DNA of 64,000 nt from Sambucus nigra (GCA_949130495.1 OX422217.1:576200606-576264605), one strand, 5' to 3'. Positions 1 to 11,793 are shown, counted from the stretch's first letter. The notes: generated by a model from the letters alone, not told the origin. A program made the numbers and translations.

Positions 1-780
1 GAGTTCATAGACAAAGTCACAACCAATGGCGACCAAAATCCAGACAACGTCCTCGAGGATGAGATAGGCCACGAGTTCTCAATAATTCATGTGGCATCAT
101 ACCTCAAGCAAGTACAAGGAAATGATGTTCAGATGGAAGTTAAGAAGCTTACTGTCGTTATGCAAGCCTTTCAAATTGACCCCGCTAAGACTCAGGCCGG
201 GAAGTATCGGCGATAAGAAGATATCGACTACAACAAACACATTATGTTTACTGAGGATGACTTAGTTGGTGTGAGTACCCCTCACCATGACGCATTGGTC
301 ATCACACTTGGGATAGCTAATTGGGACATTGACAGGTTGCTCGTCGACCAAGGTAGATCTTCCAAAGTGATGTACCTAGACTTATTCCACAAATTAAAAT
401 TGAATATTATCAATCTCGAAGAGGCCACCATTCTGCTGGTCGGCTTTGCAGGAAAGATAACCATGCCAATGGAAATATAGTCCTTCCAGTTAGGGTAAGA
501 TTTGGTGTAGTGAGTATTTCAAAGATGATCGAGTTTTTGGTGATAGATATTGAATCCCCCTACCATGAAATTATGGGTAGGGGTTGGCTCCACGCTATGA
601 AGGCCGTTCCATCCTCATATCATCAGAAACTCAAGTGCATAACAGATCGGGGGTGGTCGAGATTCGTAGCGACCAAGCTTTAACCAGGAAATGCTTCATC
701 GCAGCTATCTTCCCCAAGCACGAGAAGAAAAAGGACGAGACCAAAGTACAGGAGGAAGACCAAGAAGGCGTGTTAACTTT
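1..780 (+). pseudogene. gag end and aspartic protease of the Tat-type element
   Basis: The open stretch 244-480 and its continuation to about 780 match the plant gypsy retropepsin region. It has the FTEDD start typical of this family, a hydrophobic run before the active site, and LLVDQGRSS where a functional enzyme has D-[ST]-G-[SA]; here the triad reads DQG. Downstream, about 530-600, a segment reading GRGWLHAMKAVPSSYHQ is the conserved region after the protease in Tat elements. A TAA near 215 and a TAG at 478 break the frame. Upstream of 210 the frame is open and is probably the end of gag, but no zinc knuckle is visible. The product would have processed the Gag-Pol polyprotein. Confidence 0.75.
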
Positions 781-959
781 AAAATAAAAATTATGGTACG
801 ACCGATCAAGGGTGGAGGAAACCAGGGTCCACCCCACAAATAGGGTGGTCGAAGACCTGGAAGAGGTTGCAGCTAGAGTCAACTTACCTGAAAGGAGATT
901 TCTAATCGGACCCTCCCTCACCGACTAAGAAAAGGAGCTCACCATATTCCTCCGGAGCA

Positions 960-1840
960 ATCTGGATGTTTTATTCTGGGAACCGTAAGATCTTCCTGGG
1001 ATAGACCCCTAAATTGCATGCCATCGACTCCACGTCGACCCAAATTTCAACCCAGTCACTCAAAAGGCTCGCCGAATAGCCCTAGAAATGGTGACGATAA
1101 TAGAGAAAAAGGTAGGAAAGTTACTGGATGCATGTTCCATTCGGGAAGTTCAATTATTTAGATGGATATCCAATCCAGTCATAGTACCCAAAAGCAACGG
1201 AAGCTGGAGAATATGTATTGACTTTACCGACCTCAGCAGGGCCTATCCCAAAGACAGTTTTCCTCTCTGAAAGATAGACCAGCTGGTCGACGTCGCTGCA
1301 ACGCATGAAAGAATGAGATTTTTGGATGCTTACTCTGGATACCACCAAATCCCACTTTACGAGTCAAACTAAGATAATACCTCCTTCATAACGCCTATTA
1401 GGTTATATTATTATAAAGTCATGGGGTTCGGCCTAAAAAATGCAGGAGCGACTAGTCATGGGGATGTCCAAGAATTAGATGGGAGAAACAATGGAGGTTT
1501 ACATCGACAACATGCTCTTCAAAAGTAAACTTAAAAGTGACCATCTCTCAGACCTAGCGGAGTCCTCAGGAAATATCAGATGAAACTTAATGCTAGCAAG
1601 TGTTCATTCAGTGTCCAGTTAGGAAAGTTCCAAGGATACATGGTCAGCAAAAGAGGGATTGAAGCAAACCCTAATCAGATCGATGCCATCAAAAAAGTTC
1701 AGTCCCCTCAGATGATTAGAGATGTCCAGAAGCTTACCGGCATGCTTACTGCACTTTACTGCTTCATCTCTAAGTCTTCAGAGCGCTGTCATTCTTCCAA
1801 CCGTTGAAGAAAAATAAGGGCTTAGTATGGAATGATGACT
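960..1840 (+). pseudogene. reverse transcriptase remnant (Tat type)
   Basis: RT palm and finger motifs are readable in pieces: HRLHVDPNFNPVTQKAR near 1020-1070, REVQ...WISNPVIVPKSNG with RICIDFTDLSRAYPKDSFPL at 1150-1270, RFLDAYSGYHQIPL near 1317-1360, and MKLNASKCSF and FQGYMVSKRGIEANPNQI at 1580-1680. The region that should hold the YxDD catalytic box, about 1490-1520, reads through several frames and no intact DD is seen. Stops occur near 1268 and 1370. Function in an intact element: copying genomic RNA to cDNA in the particle. Confidence 0.85.
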
Positions 1841-1899
1841 GCTCCAAAGCCCTAAAAGGGCTCAAGTCTTACCTCAGCAAGCCACCCTCACTGGTAATC

Positions 1900-2640
1900 C
1901 CAAGCTAAGGTGACCCATTATATCTCTATCTTACCATGTTAGACCACACTATGAGCTCTGCCTTGGTATGCGAGAAGGAAGAATGCCAACACCTAGTCTA
2001 TTATGCAAGTAAGACACTCTTGGATGCCAAAAGTTTTTATTTTCCCCTAGAGAAGCTTGCATATGCCTTAATAGTAGTCTCGAGGAAGCCGAAGCATCAC
2101 TTTGAGGATCATTCCATCATCGTAATCACCTCGCAACCCCTCAAAGTTGTTCTAAGGAAATTTCACCTCTCCGACCGACTGTCAAAATGGTTAGTGGAGC
2201 TTGGAAGTTTTGATATCCACTTTAAACCAAGAAAAACAATTAAAGGGCAAGTTATAGCAGATTTTATCGCTGAGTTCATGAGGAATCAACCTACTGCCCG
2301 GTTAAAAATTAAGCAACCAACAGGAGAGGAGGTAGAATCCTTCGACTGGACACTTTACATTAACGGAGCCTCCAACTCGAGGGGTCATGAGTGGGCATTG
2401 TATTGATTACCCTAAAGAAGACTGTACTCGAACAAGGGATCAAGCTAGGATTTAAAGCCTCCAAAAATGAAGAGGAATATGAAGCGCTACGCAAAGCATA
2501 ATTGTTAGGGTCAAAATGCCTTCGGGTCTAAGGATGAAAGGATGAGTGGAGATTTCAGCGCTAAGGATGAAAGGATGATAACTTACCTAACTGTTATAAG
2601 AGGACGTATGGCAAAGTTTGATAGAATTGACGTTCAGTAG
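1900..2640 (+). pseudogene. RNase H plus second (archaeal-type) RNase H remnant
   Basis: The 156-residue open stretch 1936-2406 begins in the RT-linked RNase H and its connection domain (YYASKTLLDAKSFYFPLEKL, then LSDRLSKWLVELGSFDI), and ends in a WTLYINGASNSRG block. The latter matches the start of a second RNase H whose first catalytic Asp (VDGASN in relatives) is Asn here. A stop at 2404 and frame changes follow. Two consecutive RNase H domains are a known hallmark of Tat-lineage elements and support the lineage call. Confidence 0.75.
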
Positions 2641-2735
2641 TTCCCCAGGGACAGAACAATCACGTCGACACTCTAGCATCTCTAAGCTCCGCTATTGACT
2701 CCGACTTCAGGAGGACCATTAAAATTGAATTCTTC

Positions 2736-3915
2736 ATGAAACCAAGCATCACCCAAACAGTCACAGAGGAAGTCCTTCGCATAGAGAAGGCACCCAGTTG
2801 GATAGATCCCATCACAACTTACCTACGAAGCGACGCACTACCAGGCAATAAGAGATCGTCGCACCAGATAAGAGTCAAGGATGATCATTTTTACTTATCT
2901 CCTCAAGGAAAACTCTATAGAAAGTTGTTCAATGGCCCCTACCTCCAGTGTGTTCACCCAGAATATGTCAAGCATGTTCTTAGTGAACTTCTTGAAGGCA
3001 TTTGTGGGAGGAGCCATGTAGGAAGAAGATCATTGGCTTTTTGAGTGATCAAGGAAGTATACTGGTGGCCGTACATACAGAAGGATGCTGGAGTTTAGGT
3101 TCGCCCAGTGGGTCTTGGATATTATCGAGCCTCTTCTTACCGTATCTAGAAATTTCCAGTATCTGTTGATCGGCACAAACTACTTCACCACGTGTGTAGA
3201 GGCAAAACCACTTGCAAATATCTGGGACTTTGACATGACGAGTTTCATATGGAAGAACATCAAGGAGAATCATCACTGATAACGACACGCAGTTCAGACG
3301 TGGCTTATTTTAAGGCTTTTGCGACGAGCATGACATTAAGCACCACTTTAGTTCTGTAGCATATACCCAGAGAAATGATAAAGCTGAAGCTTCTAACAAT
3401 ACAACGATCGAAGGACTAAAGAAACGGCTGGAAAGAGCCAAAGGTAGTTGGGTAAGTGAGCTACCTCACGTTTTGTGGGCTTATCATACAACTCCAAGGA
3501 GAGTAACAGGAGAAACCCCCTTCGCGCTCCCCTATGGAATAGAGGCAGTCATCCCACTGGAAGCAGGACTCCCTACTATGAGGACTACCTTGGTCGACCA
3601 AGGCCTTAATGATGAAGCATTACTCACTGAGCTTAAGAGGCGATAATTAGAACTAGTTAATTTGGCATCTTACCAACAGTAATAGGCCAAGCAATACAAT
3701 AAAAAAGTTAATCCGAGGAAATTTTTAGTGGGATATTACGTCCTAAGGAAAGTCCTCGGCAGTGCTGTGAGACCATCAGACGGCAAACTGGGACCAAATT
3801 GGGAGGGACTTTTCAAGATAGTAAGATACGACTTACAGTGGCCATATCACTTAGAAACGCTGGAGGGAAGGGAGATCCGAAGAGCCTGAATTGCAACCAA
3901 CCTTAAGAAGTTATA
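2736..3915 (+). pseudogene. integrase remnant (Tat type)
   Basis: The zinc-binding N-terminal part is at 2736-3044 (PSWIDPITTYL, then GKLYRKLFNGPYLQCVHPEY, then GICG). The core starts near 3100 (FAQWVLDIIEPL, IGTNYFTTCVEAKPLA), and the second catalytic block lies near 3280-3310 around the Asp-Asn-(Gly) codons with frame slips. The third block is near 3370-3440. The downstream part is well kept (ELPHVLWAYHTTPRR, GETPFALPYG near 3455-3540; NEGLFKIV-type tail and LETLEGREIRRA near 3800-3890). Several stops and shifts are present. It would have inserted the cDNA in the host genome. Confidence 0.85.
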
Positions 3916-4800
3916 CTTTTTGACTTCTTTATTTTTTATATTTCATCATCATTAGTTAGGCAAATCTTCATTTATAACCTAATGTTGCCTTTTATTTATC
4001 ATTTTTAGTCAATAAAGGTCGATTAGCCCATGCATTCTGAACATCTTGATTATAAATCTTGATTATACTTCAATATGCATCCTTTCTAAGCAATATGTAC
4101 CCCCTCAAAACATAACGAAAACAACAAGTTGGTCAACTTGCTCCAGTCATGGAAAAAGGCTCGTGTAGTGTGCCATACTTATTGTATGCAAAACTAAAAT
4201 AGATATAAAGCAAGGTTTATGATTAACCTTCCTAAGGTCTTTGTTAATAACACAATTGGGATCCTGAGTTTCTCCGGTAGCAATGAAAGACCTATAGGGG
4301 AACCTTAGGCAATTAAGCCAACTTAGGTTGGTTGAAAAATTCTATTCGGACGGATGTCCCCTTAACTATATACATTCTCTCCATCGCCCGACTTAGGCCT
4401 AAGGAAGTGTGATGACACGACCTAAAAGGTAAAGTGGGACGAAATGTTATGGCAAAGGCATATTGGACCGGGAGAATGTTCAAACACGAGATAACATAAC
4501 TCAATGTCATTTAGTCAGTCAAGGAGCCTAAAATGATTAAAGTTTTGTACCAACTCATTTATACCATGATCAGATTTATCATAGTTCAAACACTGATACC
4601 AAGCAACCAACAAGTAAGATTAATACATGTTTAGTCTGCAAGTGCTCAAAACATAAATAATCAGCTTATCTATCATTAGGAATCATACTTTTGTTACATT
4701 TACATCTATCATAAAGACCTACAATGGCCCAAAGCTACTCGAGCTCTTCGACTATCATCAGGATGAGTAACTATGTCTTTTTTAAAGCTCTCTCGGCATG
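3916..4800. other. untranslated spacer after pol
   Basis: No protein-coding signal is seen on either strand between the end of integrase and the start of the antisense accessory gene. The stretch is A/T-rich and belongs to the 3' untranslated part of the Tat-type element. Confidence 0.5.
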
Positions 4801-4801
4801 G

Positions 4802-7800
4802 CTATAGAAGCTGCACTGGAATAACATCTATTGATATCCATCGATCATCCTTCGAGAAGGGATTTTGCAGAACAAATGAGCGAATAGTCTGATATTTATA
4901 CCACAGGGTTAATTCCTTAGGGAATTTCAATTCCTTAAGAACGTTCAACCATCCTCTGCCAAAAGCAAGGTCTTCAGCCTCTTTCAGTCTTACTAGGGAA
5001 TCTGTATAACCTTGGTCATACCCATCAGCCCAAACCTGACGAGGACCCTTTTGGAATAACTGTCGCAATCATGTGATGTCCTTTTGAGGACCAACAACAA
5101 TCACATATGCTTGATGAACGTTTTCTTTCAGCTCGACAATCTCCCTCCTGGAAGCTTGATTATCAGTATGAGCAACCACAGCAGACAATGTGTAGAAGCC
5201 TTATAGCACCAAAGGAGGACCAAATGGATTGTTGTCTTTGAGATGAACAATTTCTCTCCTGAAATCTTCATTCTCTCTTTGCAGCAATTCCCCCACCTGG
5301 TTGATTTTGGACGCATCCAGAAGCTTTACTTTTAAGGGGTCCATCTCCTCCTTCACAGAGGAACATATTCCTTCCATCTCCTCAAGCCTATCCTTTAGCT
5401 TGGTGACCACCTCAGATTGATCCTTGTAATCCTGGTTTCTCGCCCTCAGGTATTTATAAATCCTTAGAAAAGCTTGTCGCACCTTGAGTGCTTATGCCCA
5501 GACCAAAAATCTGGACCAGGCGGGAGTTAGAAGGGATATATTCATCTAAGTCAATGAGATAAAACCAACCAAACAAGCAACAGAGGTAGCAAGAATCATT
5601 AATGGAACAAAAATTTTGCTTTTTCATTAAATCAAAGGGTACATGCCAGTACAATGAATGAAAGAAGAAAAAATACAACAAGTGAACAAAAACTAAGAGC
5701 GTGGCCTAAAATTCCTAAGAGGCCTCAACCTGCTCAGATGTGGAGAGCCCCTTCCCTTTATTATCAACTTATTCGACAAGAACCTCCCCTTCACCAGCAC
5801 CTGGGGCACTTCCTCCAACTGGGGCAATGGCCCCCTATGGATTGACAAGTGCATCCCCCATAGCAGGAGTAATGGTCCCCATGCCATCCTGAGCATCTGG
5901 GTGGGTAGAGGGGGACTCTTAAACAGGATTGTGACCATGATGATGCTGAGAGAGGAGGGGGGGGGGGGGGAATCAACAGCAACTCCAACAGCATTCAAGG
6001 CTTGGTCCCAGCCTTTCTTGAAACACGCTCGCCTAAGGTAAGCAATTTGGCACTCAGCGTCGTTATACGCTACATCCCAACCTTCATTATATCATCTTTA
6101 TCAAACGATTGCTGCCTCCCCCTTCAACTTCTCCACTTTTGCGATCAACCCATTATTTGCCTCTGCCACTACCATCTTGTCCGCAATCACGACACCATAA
6201 GCTTCATGGAGGTCGAATAACACTTTAACATATTTATATGTCTCTTTGTCAAAGGCGGCCTTCGTGTCAGCAAGGACCTTCTCTAAAGACTTTAGAGCTT
6301 TATCCATCCCTGAGTTCCTCCTCGAAAGCTCGACTCGACCATAGAGCAACACAGCGTAGTTGGAGACAAACTGTAAAACAGAAAAACACAAGATAACCAT
6401 GATATGTTAGAGGAAACCTTACAATGAAGAATTATAGAGAAATGAGCACTTATTAAAGCAAGCCCTTGGACAGACTTAAGGGCTAACTGGTCTCCCCCAT
6501 TCTTGATGAGCACTTGTGGTCAGCCGCGAGCACTGCTTTCTCCAGTAGAAGGGGGCAAGTTGTGGAGCAGCAGCCACCGAGGATCCCTCAACAATAAAAA
6601 TAAAAGGCACTATCGAGGCCTTTGAGGCATGTGACCTTCTCTTTTCTCCCTCTTTTTTCCTCTTCTTCTTCTTCTTCTTCTTCTTCTTCTTCTTCTTCTT
6701 CTTCTTCTTCTTCTTCTTCTTCTTCTTCTTCTTCTTCTTCTCTCCCTCTCTCTCTCTCTCGCTTATCTTCTTCTTCTTCTTCTTCTTCTTCTTCTTCTTC
6801 TTCTTCTTCTTCTTCTTCTTCTTCTTCTTCTTCTTCTTCTCTCCCTCCCTCTCTCTCTCGCTTCTCTTCTTCTTTCTTCTTTCTCTCTACCTCCTTCTCT
6901 TGATCCACCACCTTGGAGCTACCAATAGAGTTTCCAGCCTTTTTTTTGAGGAACTTCATCCTATTGGATAATAAATTGTCATCATTATCATCTTGGATTA
7001 AGATTCTTCTACTCGGAGGGGCCATCTCTTCTTCGCTGGATGCTTCCTCGCTGTTCTCACCTTCACCACTTCCTTCCTCACTGCCTGCTACCTGATTTTC
7101 CCCTGAGCTACTCTCTTCCTCTTCCTCTTCCTCAATGGGTTTAGAGGTACCACCAACTTCTTCTCCTGGAACCTCTAAATGAGGGATTGTGTCTACTAGA
7201 TGAGCAATAAAGCTGGAAGTAGTATTCCTATATTCAAGAAAAAAAGTAGCAGATCGAGGATGTTCCCCTTCAGCAACAGTATCTCTTATCCTCCAATCTT
7301 TAAAAAGTTTCACAGATCGAATCTCGTGAAGAATTGGCTCTTGATTCTTGGCTTTCACTATAAAATAAAAAGAACGAAATATCAGAAAGAATACACATAG
7401 AGGAAGGGAAATAAGAAATAAAAGATAGATAGAGATAATAACTTATGTATTCCTCCCCAAAGGTAGGGATTCGAGCTCCCAAGTACCTTATGCCCCCTGA
7501 TTAGGGAGGAAATTGCCAATTCCTGGTAATAAAACCTTCAGACCAATAGTGTTTATGGGAATCAGGTAAATTTACTACCAACACACTATCATAACTTCTT
7601 GTATTCAAGTACAGAAGACCCCCATTTGTGCGAGAGAAGGAATAGAAATATCAAATCTGAACTAATCCTAAGTTTGTTCCATAAATCTAGTTTATCCTAT
7701 GCACTCCATTAACAATCTTCCATGCGTTTGGAGAACATTGAGCAGGGACTATGTTGAAATATTGGGAAAATATAAAAACATAGGGTTAGGGGGAAACATT

Positions 7801-8050
7801 AAACACCCTTCTAAAACTAACAGAACATGGATTCAGTGACCATCTTCTAAGTCGTAAACATTTTCGGGGACTGACATACACTCTCTTTCTACCCAATCAG
7901 GTATATTGTAACACTTCCTAAACTCAGGTAGAGAATTATTATCAAGCATCGACATGAGAGATAACACAAAAACCCTAGCTATAGTTGAAGATCGATGCAC
8001 AGAAGAAAGGAAACTAGAAAAGAAAAAGGATGAAACTTACGAGACAAAGA
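4802..8050 (-). pseudogene. antisense, intron-containing accessory gene in the Tat-type element
   Basis: Reading leftward, a block near 7650-7500 reads YLNTRSYDSVLVVNLPDSHK and then WSEGF, like the 'putative gypsy-type transposon' (Transposase_28-like) proteins of plants. A likely intron follows (donor GTTATT near 7435, acceptor TTTTATAG at about 7361). Next come an acidic exon with a long Glu/Lys/Arg-rich stretch (7358-6588), a second likely intron (acceptor TTTTACAG near 6372), and helical exons at 6372-6101, 5482-5201 and 5068-4802 rich in Glu, Lys and Leu heptads (coiled coil). Antisense ORFs in this position are described in Tat elements; their function is unknown. Stops and the huge Glu tract suggest decay. 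Exon limits are approximate. Confidence 0.6.
6658..6841. repeat. two (CTT)n/(GAA)n microsatellites
   Basis: Two long TTC/TCT arrays, about 6658-6740 and 6765-6840, are separated by a CTCTCTCTCG-rich spacer of about 25 bases. The spacer-plus-flank pattern repeats at 6741-6763 and 6841-6862, so a whole unit seems to have duplicated. On the minus strand they encode poly-Glu inside the accessory gene. Confidence 0.95.
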
Positions 8051-8360
8051 GGAGACTTGGAAAGCTGAGGAAGTCTTGATTTTAAAGAGTGAGAGTAAGG
8101 AATGAGGCCTGAGTACACAGTTTATGCAAAAACGAACAGAGACGATGAACTAACAGTTCGATTTTTGACAAACCAAGTTTTAAACACTCAAGTGACGTTT
8201 TGCACTTGTCGAGGAAGATTGGCGCTTCAATATCTCACAGAAAGACAAGCGCACCTCTCCTGCTTCATTAGATTCCGAATATGCCACTGACGAAGTTACA
8301 CCCTTAGCCACATGTAAAATCCATCGGTACAAGCAATGGCCCAAGACTTTTAGGGGCAAT

Positions 8361-8784
8361 TGTGGGGACCAGATTTTATTCATAGCCCACAACAACGGCC
8401 GACCTAGCCTAACAGATTTAGGAGGCAGGTCGACCTCACATCATAAAAAGAAGCTTCATACGTGTACCGCACACACTTCCCCAAAACTAAGTCAATCCCC
8501 TATAATCTCGAGGAGATATTCAAGGAATTCATGGATCATTATGGGCATCGTGAAGTTACTTGGAGAATGAGGATTCTACCTATATAAATTGTAACCCCTT
8601 GCCCGAGACTTAGGGGCATGTAACCAAACATATTGAGAGATACTTAATAAAATAGTATACCTCTCCGTGGATGTAGGCAAGTTGCCGAACCACGTATATA
8701 GTTGTGTTATGTGTGTGATTTTATGCTTTCTTTATTGATTGTGATTATTCTTTGTAAAAACTCTATTGTTATATTTTTTATACA
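8361..8784 (+). repeat. 3' LTR of the Tat-type element
   Basis: The LTR starts TGTGGGGACC directly after a purine-rich tract (TTTTAGGGGCAA, 8349-8359). A TATA-like TATATAAA lies at about 8581 and an AATAAA-type signal near 8648. The block GTGGATGTAGGCAAGTTGCC near 8664 is typical of plant Tat LTRs. The end at TACA (8784) is inferred from the TG...CA rule, since the partner LTR is outside the window. Confidence 0.65.
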
Positions 8785-9988
8785 AAAAAACCCATCTTCG
8801 ACGCTGAATAAAAAAATGAACATCGAATAAAAAATGAACTAAAAAAATAGCAGCACAACACTTCCATGGCATTAACATGTAACAAATCATCCTGAACCTA
8901 GACCAGGGGTCACCGTATGGTGGATACACTTCGTGAAGTCTCGGTATATGAACCATGGGGGTATTGATACGGTAAAAACCTCCCTCATTTACTCAAAGTA
9001 CGCCTATTGAGTTAGTTCAATGAACTCAATTTTTTTTATATACAGCTACTCGTTATCCATTGACTTGTGCTTTCCATTGGATTTAGGCCTTTGAATACTA
9101 TGTATACCGAAAATGCCATGTGTATACCTGCAAACAATAAAATGTAATTATTACTATTTGAAGATAAAGTTAAAGTTAAAAGTAAATATTTTATTTATAT
9201 ATAAACCCACCCCAACCCCAACCCCGCGGTTACAATAGCAAAAAAGAGTACAAAAGAATAAATAGTTCAAAACAATACTAATGTAAACCTTACATTTAAA
9301 TAGCAACAGTCGATAGCCATGCACCACTATTCTAATAGTTGTTGGCATAAAAACTTGTGCACTTGCAATCTTCCTTGTACTTGAAAAATCTGATAAATAG
9401 ACATATGGATCATGTGGAGCCTAACTACAGTTACAAATTCATGTGTCACTCATTTGCCCTGACCATAACATGTTTCTCATCCCCTGCATTAGAGCTCATC
9501 CATCAGCACGTGTTCCATCAATTTGTACCCCATCTCCTCAGCACGTATTCCACCGATTTGTACCCCATCTCCTGAGCTATTTCACAATCCACCATTAAAA
9601 AAAATATCAATATCAATATCAATATCAATATCAAGATGAATATAATCTCAAGTTATTGAAGAGTAACAATTTAAACAAACCAAAACCTCTTAAAACAGCT
9701 ATCCCAGTTTGAACCACCTTTCTCTTTTACAAGTAAAATGAACTATCCAACAAAACATATACATAAATAAGAATTACATAATGAGCAAAAGAAGTTGATT
9801 AATGGTAATTATAATATGGCATGTACATTACCTGTTATATATCCCATATGGGTTTATTCCTTTATCCTGGATGCAAATAGAGCATCCACAATGGTGGATG
9901 CTCTGAATAGGTAAACTTGCAAATCAAAATGGAGCAGTTAGCTTTCGTTAGTCAATTGGTCTAAACTCGTGAGATGCAAACTTAGGTA

Positions 9989-9990
<2 letters not shown>
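8785..9990. other. no gene seen
   Basis: A/T-rich DNA with no supported coding. It holds a short (ATCAAT)n run at about 9604-9634 and a few CCCCAA units near 9208. Neither is long enough to imply more than simple sequence. Confidence 0.5.
9503..9574. repeat. two tandem copies of a 36-bp unit
   Basis: CAGCACGT-TTCCA-C-ATTTGTACCCCATCTCCT occurs at 9503 and again at 9539 with three or four differences. No function is apparent. Confidence 0.8.
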
Positions 9991-10028
<38 letters not shown>

Positions 10029-10037
10029 TGTGTGTAT
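9991..10037. repeat. poly-T tract followed by (GT)n
   Basis: 37 T in a row (9991-10027) are followed by a short GT run. On the minus strand this is a poly-A about 100 bases downstream of the DUF4057 exon. It could be a retroposon tail or simple sequence expansion; no retroposon body is recognised. Confidence 0.9.
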
Positions 10038-10101
10038 AAGTTAGTAGAAAGATGGGTGAACGAAGGTGTCGAGTTTAGAGTGAGATCGGAGATTGTTTGC
10101 C

Positions 10102-10779
10102 TTAATCAATTTGAACCGTGGAGGGTGTAGTGAATTTGAACTTTGTGTACTGTTTTGTGTAATGTGAAAGTGATTGTAAGAAAAATACTTTGACATATTT
10201 AAAGACTTTGACAGATGTGCATACATTATGTGGTGGAGGCTCATTTTCTCTCAATGCCAATGAGCAGCGAACGTTTGGGGTGAATTTGGGAGGCGGAGCA
10301 AAGATATCATGCCCACTGAGCTCCTTGCACTTGGAATCACAAAGATGTTTATATAACTTCATCTCAAATTCACTTTCTAGATTCCTGCTCAACTCGCGCT
10401 GCTTTGTCACCTCAGGCAGACTAGCACGCTTCTCAGGAGAAACAGTTTGTTCTTCACCAAATGAAATATGACTAATTCCAAAAACCTCTTTCTGATATAA
10501 TCATAATAATCAAAAGTGGTTAGAAATAAATTATTAGGGTAAATGCTTGTGATGTTAATAAGAATTATTTAGAAATCTACATAATGTCATAACTGAAATC
10601 AATTTTTATATAAATGACCGTTTTGACATACCTCGTACATAAGTATTCACATTTTGTTAGTTGGGGTAGCGTTAGCACCATAAGATTCTACTGTATCATT
10701 TTCTCCACTAGCTGTAGATATACGACTGCCTGTGATCTCCTTTAAATATCCTGAACAAGGTTTCCTGGACGGTTCAAAA
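10102..10779 (-). pseudogene. two-exon relic of a DUF4057-family plant gene
   Basis: Exon B (about 10779-10632, minus) reads RKPCSGYLKEITGSRISTAS and ends in a GAG|GTATGT donor. Exon A (10491 leftward) follows a TATATCAG acceptor and reads ISFGEEQTVSPEKRASLPEV, then KCKELSGHDIFAPPP, then NVCTSVKV. These blocks match my memory of the DUF4057 proteins of plants (KPCSGY-KEITGSGIF, ISFGEE, ELSGHDIF-PPPE, TSVKV), a family of unknown biochemical role with microtubule-associated/HN1-like annotation. An internal TGA near 10650 and the absence of the first and last exons make it a fragment. Introns are kept, so it is a DNA-level duplicate or capture, not a retrocopy. Confidence 0.7.
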
Positions 10780-11035
10780 CTAATTATTTTCAACAGATCT
10801 AAAGAAATTAATTATAAAAAGGACACAAAAAAATCTTGATATACATTGAAAATTGAAACACATTAGGTGGGAGAGGGGTGAAAGAATGAGAAATAATCAG
10901 TGTACAATCAATGTGCTTCTTGGTCATTAATCGAGTGTACCTTTAAAACCGTCGTTATTAAATGTAGACTATTAAGGTAGTAGTTTTTCACCTAGTACAT
11001 CAGGATCTGAATATATCTTTATAGGAGATTAATAA

Positions 11036-11271
11036 TGGGTCAATTATTAAATAGTCCCTACTATAAATATATATTTTTTAAAAAGGACACATATTTTTAG
11101 TTTAACCCATTTAGTCCCTCAAACACTCAATATCCTCTTATTTTTAGAGGGCCGCGGCAGCGGCACTCCCTCTCCAAAATATATGACAAAGGACTTTTTG
11201 AGACAAAATAAAAAAGTTTGGACTAAATGGGTATTAAAAAATGTCCGAGGGACTATTTGATATATGTCCCA
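11036..11271. mobile_element. 236-bp inverted-repeat element (MITE) with TTAATAA duplication
   Basis: The ends are inverted copies: TGGGTCAATTATTAAATAGT on the left and the complement of ACTATTTGATATATGTCCCA on the right, both followed inward by CCCT/AGGG. TTAATAA flanks both sides (11029-11035 and 11272-11278). The centre has a CG-rich spot (GGGCCGCGGCAGCGGC). No coding. The TSD length of about 7-8 bases does not settle the superfamily. Confidence 0.8.
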
Positions 11272-11351
11272 TTAATAAAGTAGCTCTCTTTCTAATTTTA
11301 TTGCACTAGAAAAATTAATATAATGTTTATACATAAACAAAAGAAATACTA

Positions 11352-11549
11352 CTCCATCCGTCCAAAATTTCTAGTCCCCTCCATATATAAAAACGATTGT
11401 TTTAAAGACACATAATCAATGGCCATGATTTAGACTTGTTCACTATTGTGGAATTTAGTTCATTGATTACGTGCAAGAAACGAAAGTGGACTCTTGTTAT
11501 GGGACATCCCAAAAAGAAAAGTAGGACCATTAACTGTAGATGGAGGGGG
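11352..11549. mobile_element. Stowaway-like MITE (Tc1/mariner type)
   Basis: It begins CTCCATCCGTCC and ends ...GATGGAGGGGG, with TA at both flanks (11350-11351 and 11550-11551). The CTCC-TCCGTCC start, TA target and about 200-bp length are those of plant Stowaway MITEs. No coding. Confidence 0.8.
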
Positions 11550-11793
11550 TATCATATTTCTATTTTTTTTTGCACACACGTATCCTACTTTTTTGAGATT
11601 ATTTGAATAACCTTACATCATATGTGCTTCATATATGGAGAAATAATTGACTCTTGCCGTTTCAGTTGATTTCTCAAATGAGGAATTTGCAATAAGAGTA
11701 AAACTTAGTAGTAAGAATAGTTCCCTAATGCCACAAATCCTAGTTAGGAGTTCAAATTCTGATAACTACTATACTAGAATAGAAAAAACTTAA

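Larger units (their letters stand above)
1..8784 (+). mobile_element. Tat-type Ty3/gypsy retrotransposon, decayed, 5' end outside window
   Basis: In order on + are a gag end and aspartic protease, RT, RNase H, a second RNase H-like segment, integrase, a long stretch with a reverse-strand accessory gene, a purine-rich tract and a 3' LTR starting TGTGGGGACC at 8361. The order PR-RT-RH-IN defines Ty3/gypsy. A second (archaeal-type) RNase H and an antisense ORF before the 3' LTR are known traits of the Tat lineage in plants. All coding segments have stops and frameshifts, so the copy is dead. The 5' LTR lies left of the window, so TSD and LTR divergence cannot be judged. The right edge (TACA at 8781-8784) is uncertain. 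Confidence 0.85.

Noticed and set aside
6622..6903. Plus-strand poly-Ser frame
   Set aside because: It is the other strand of the (GAA)n tract coding poly-Glu in the accessory gene.
9200..9225. Telomere-like CCCCAA repeats
   Set aside because: Only about three units, not the plant TTTAGGG type.
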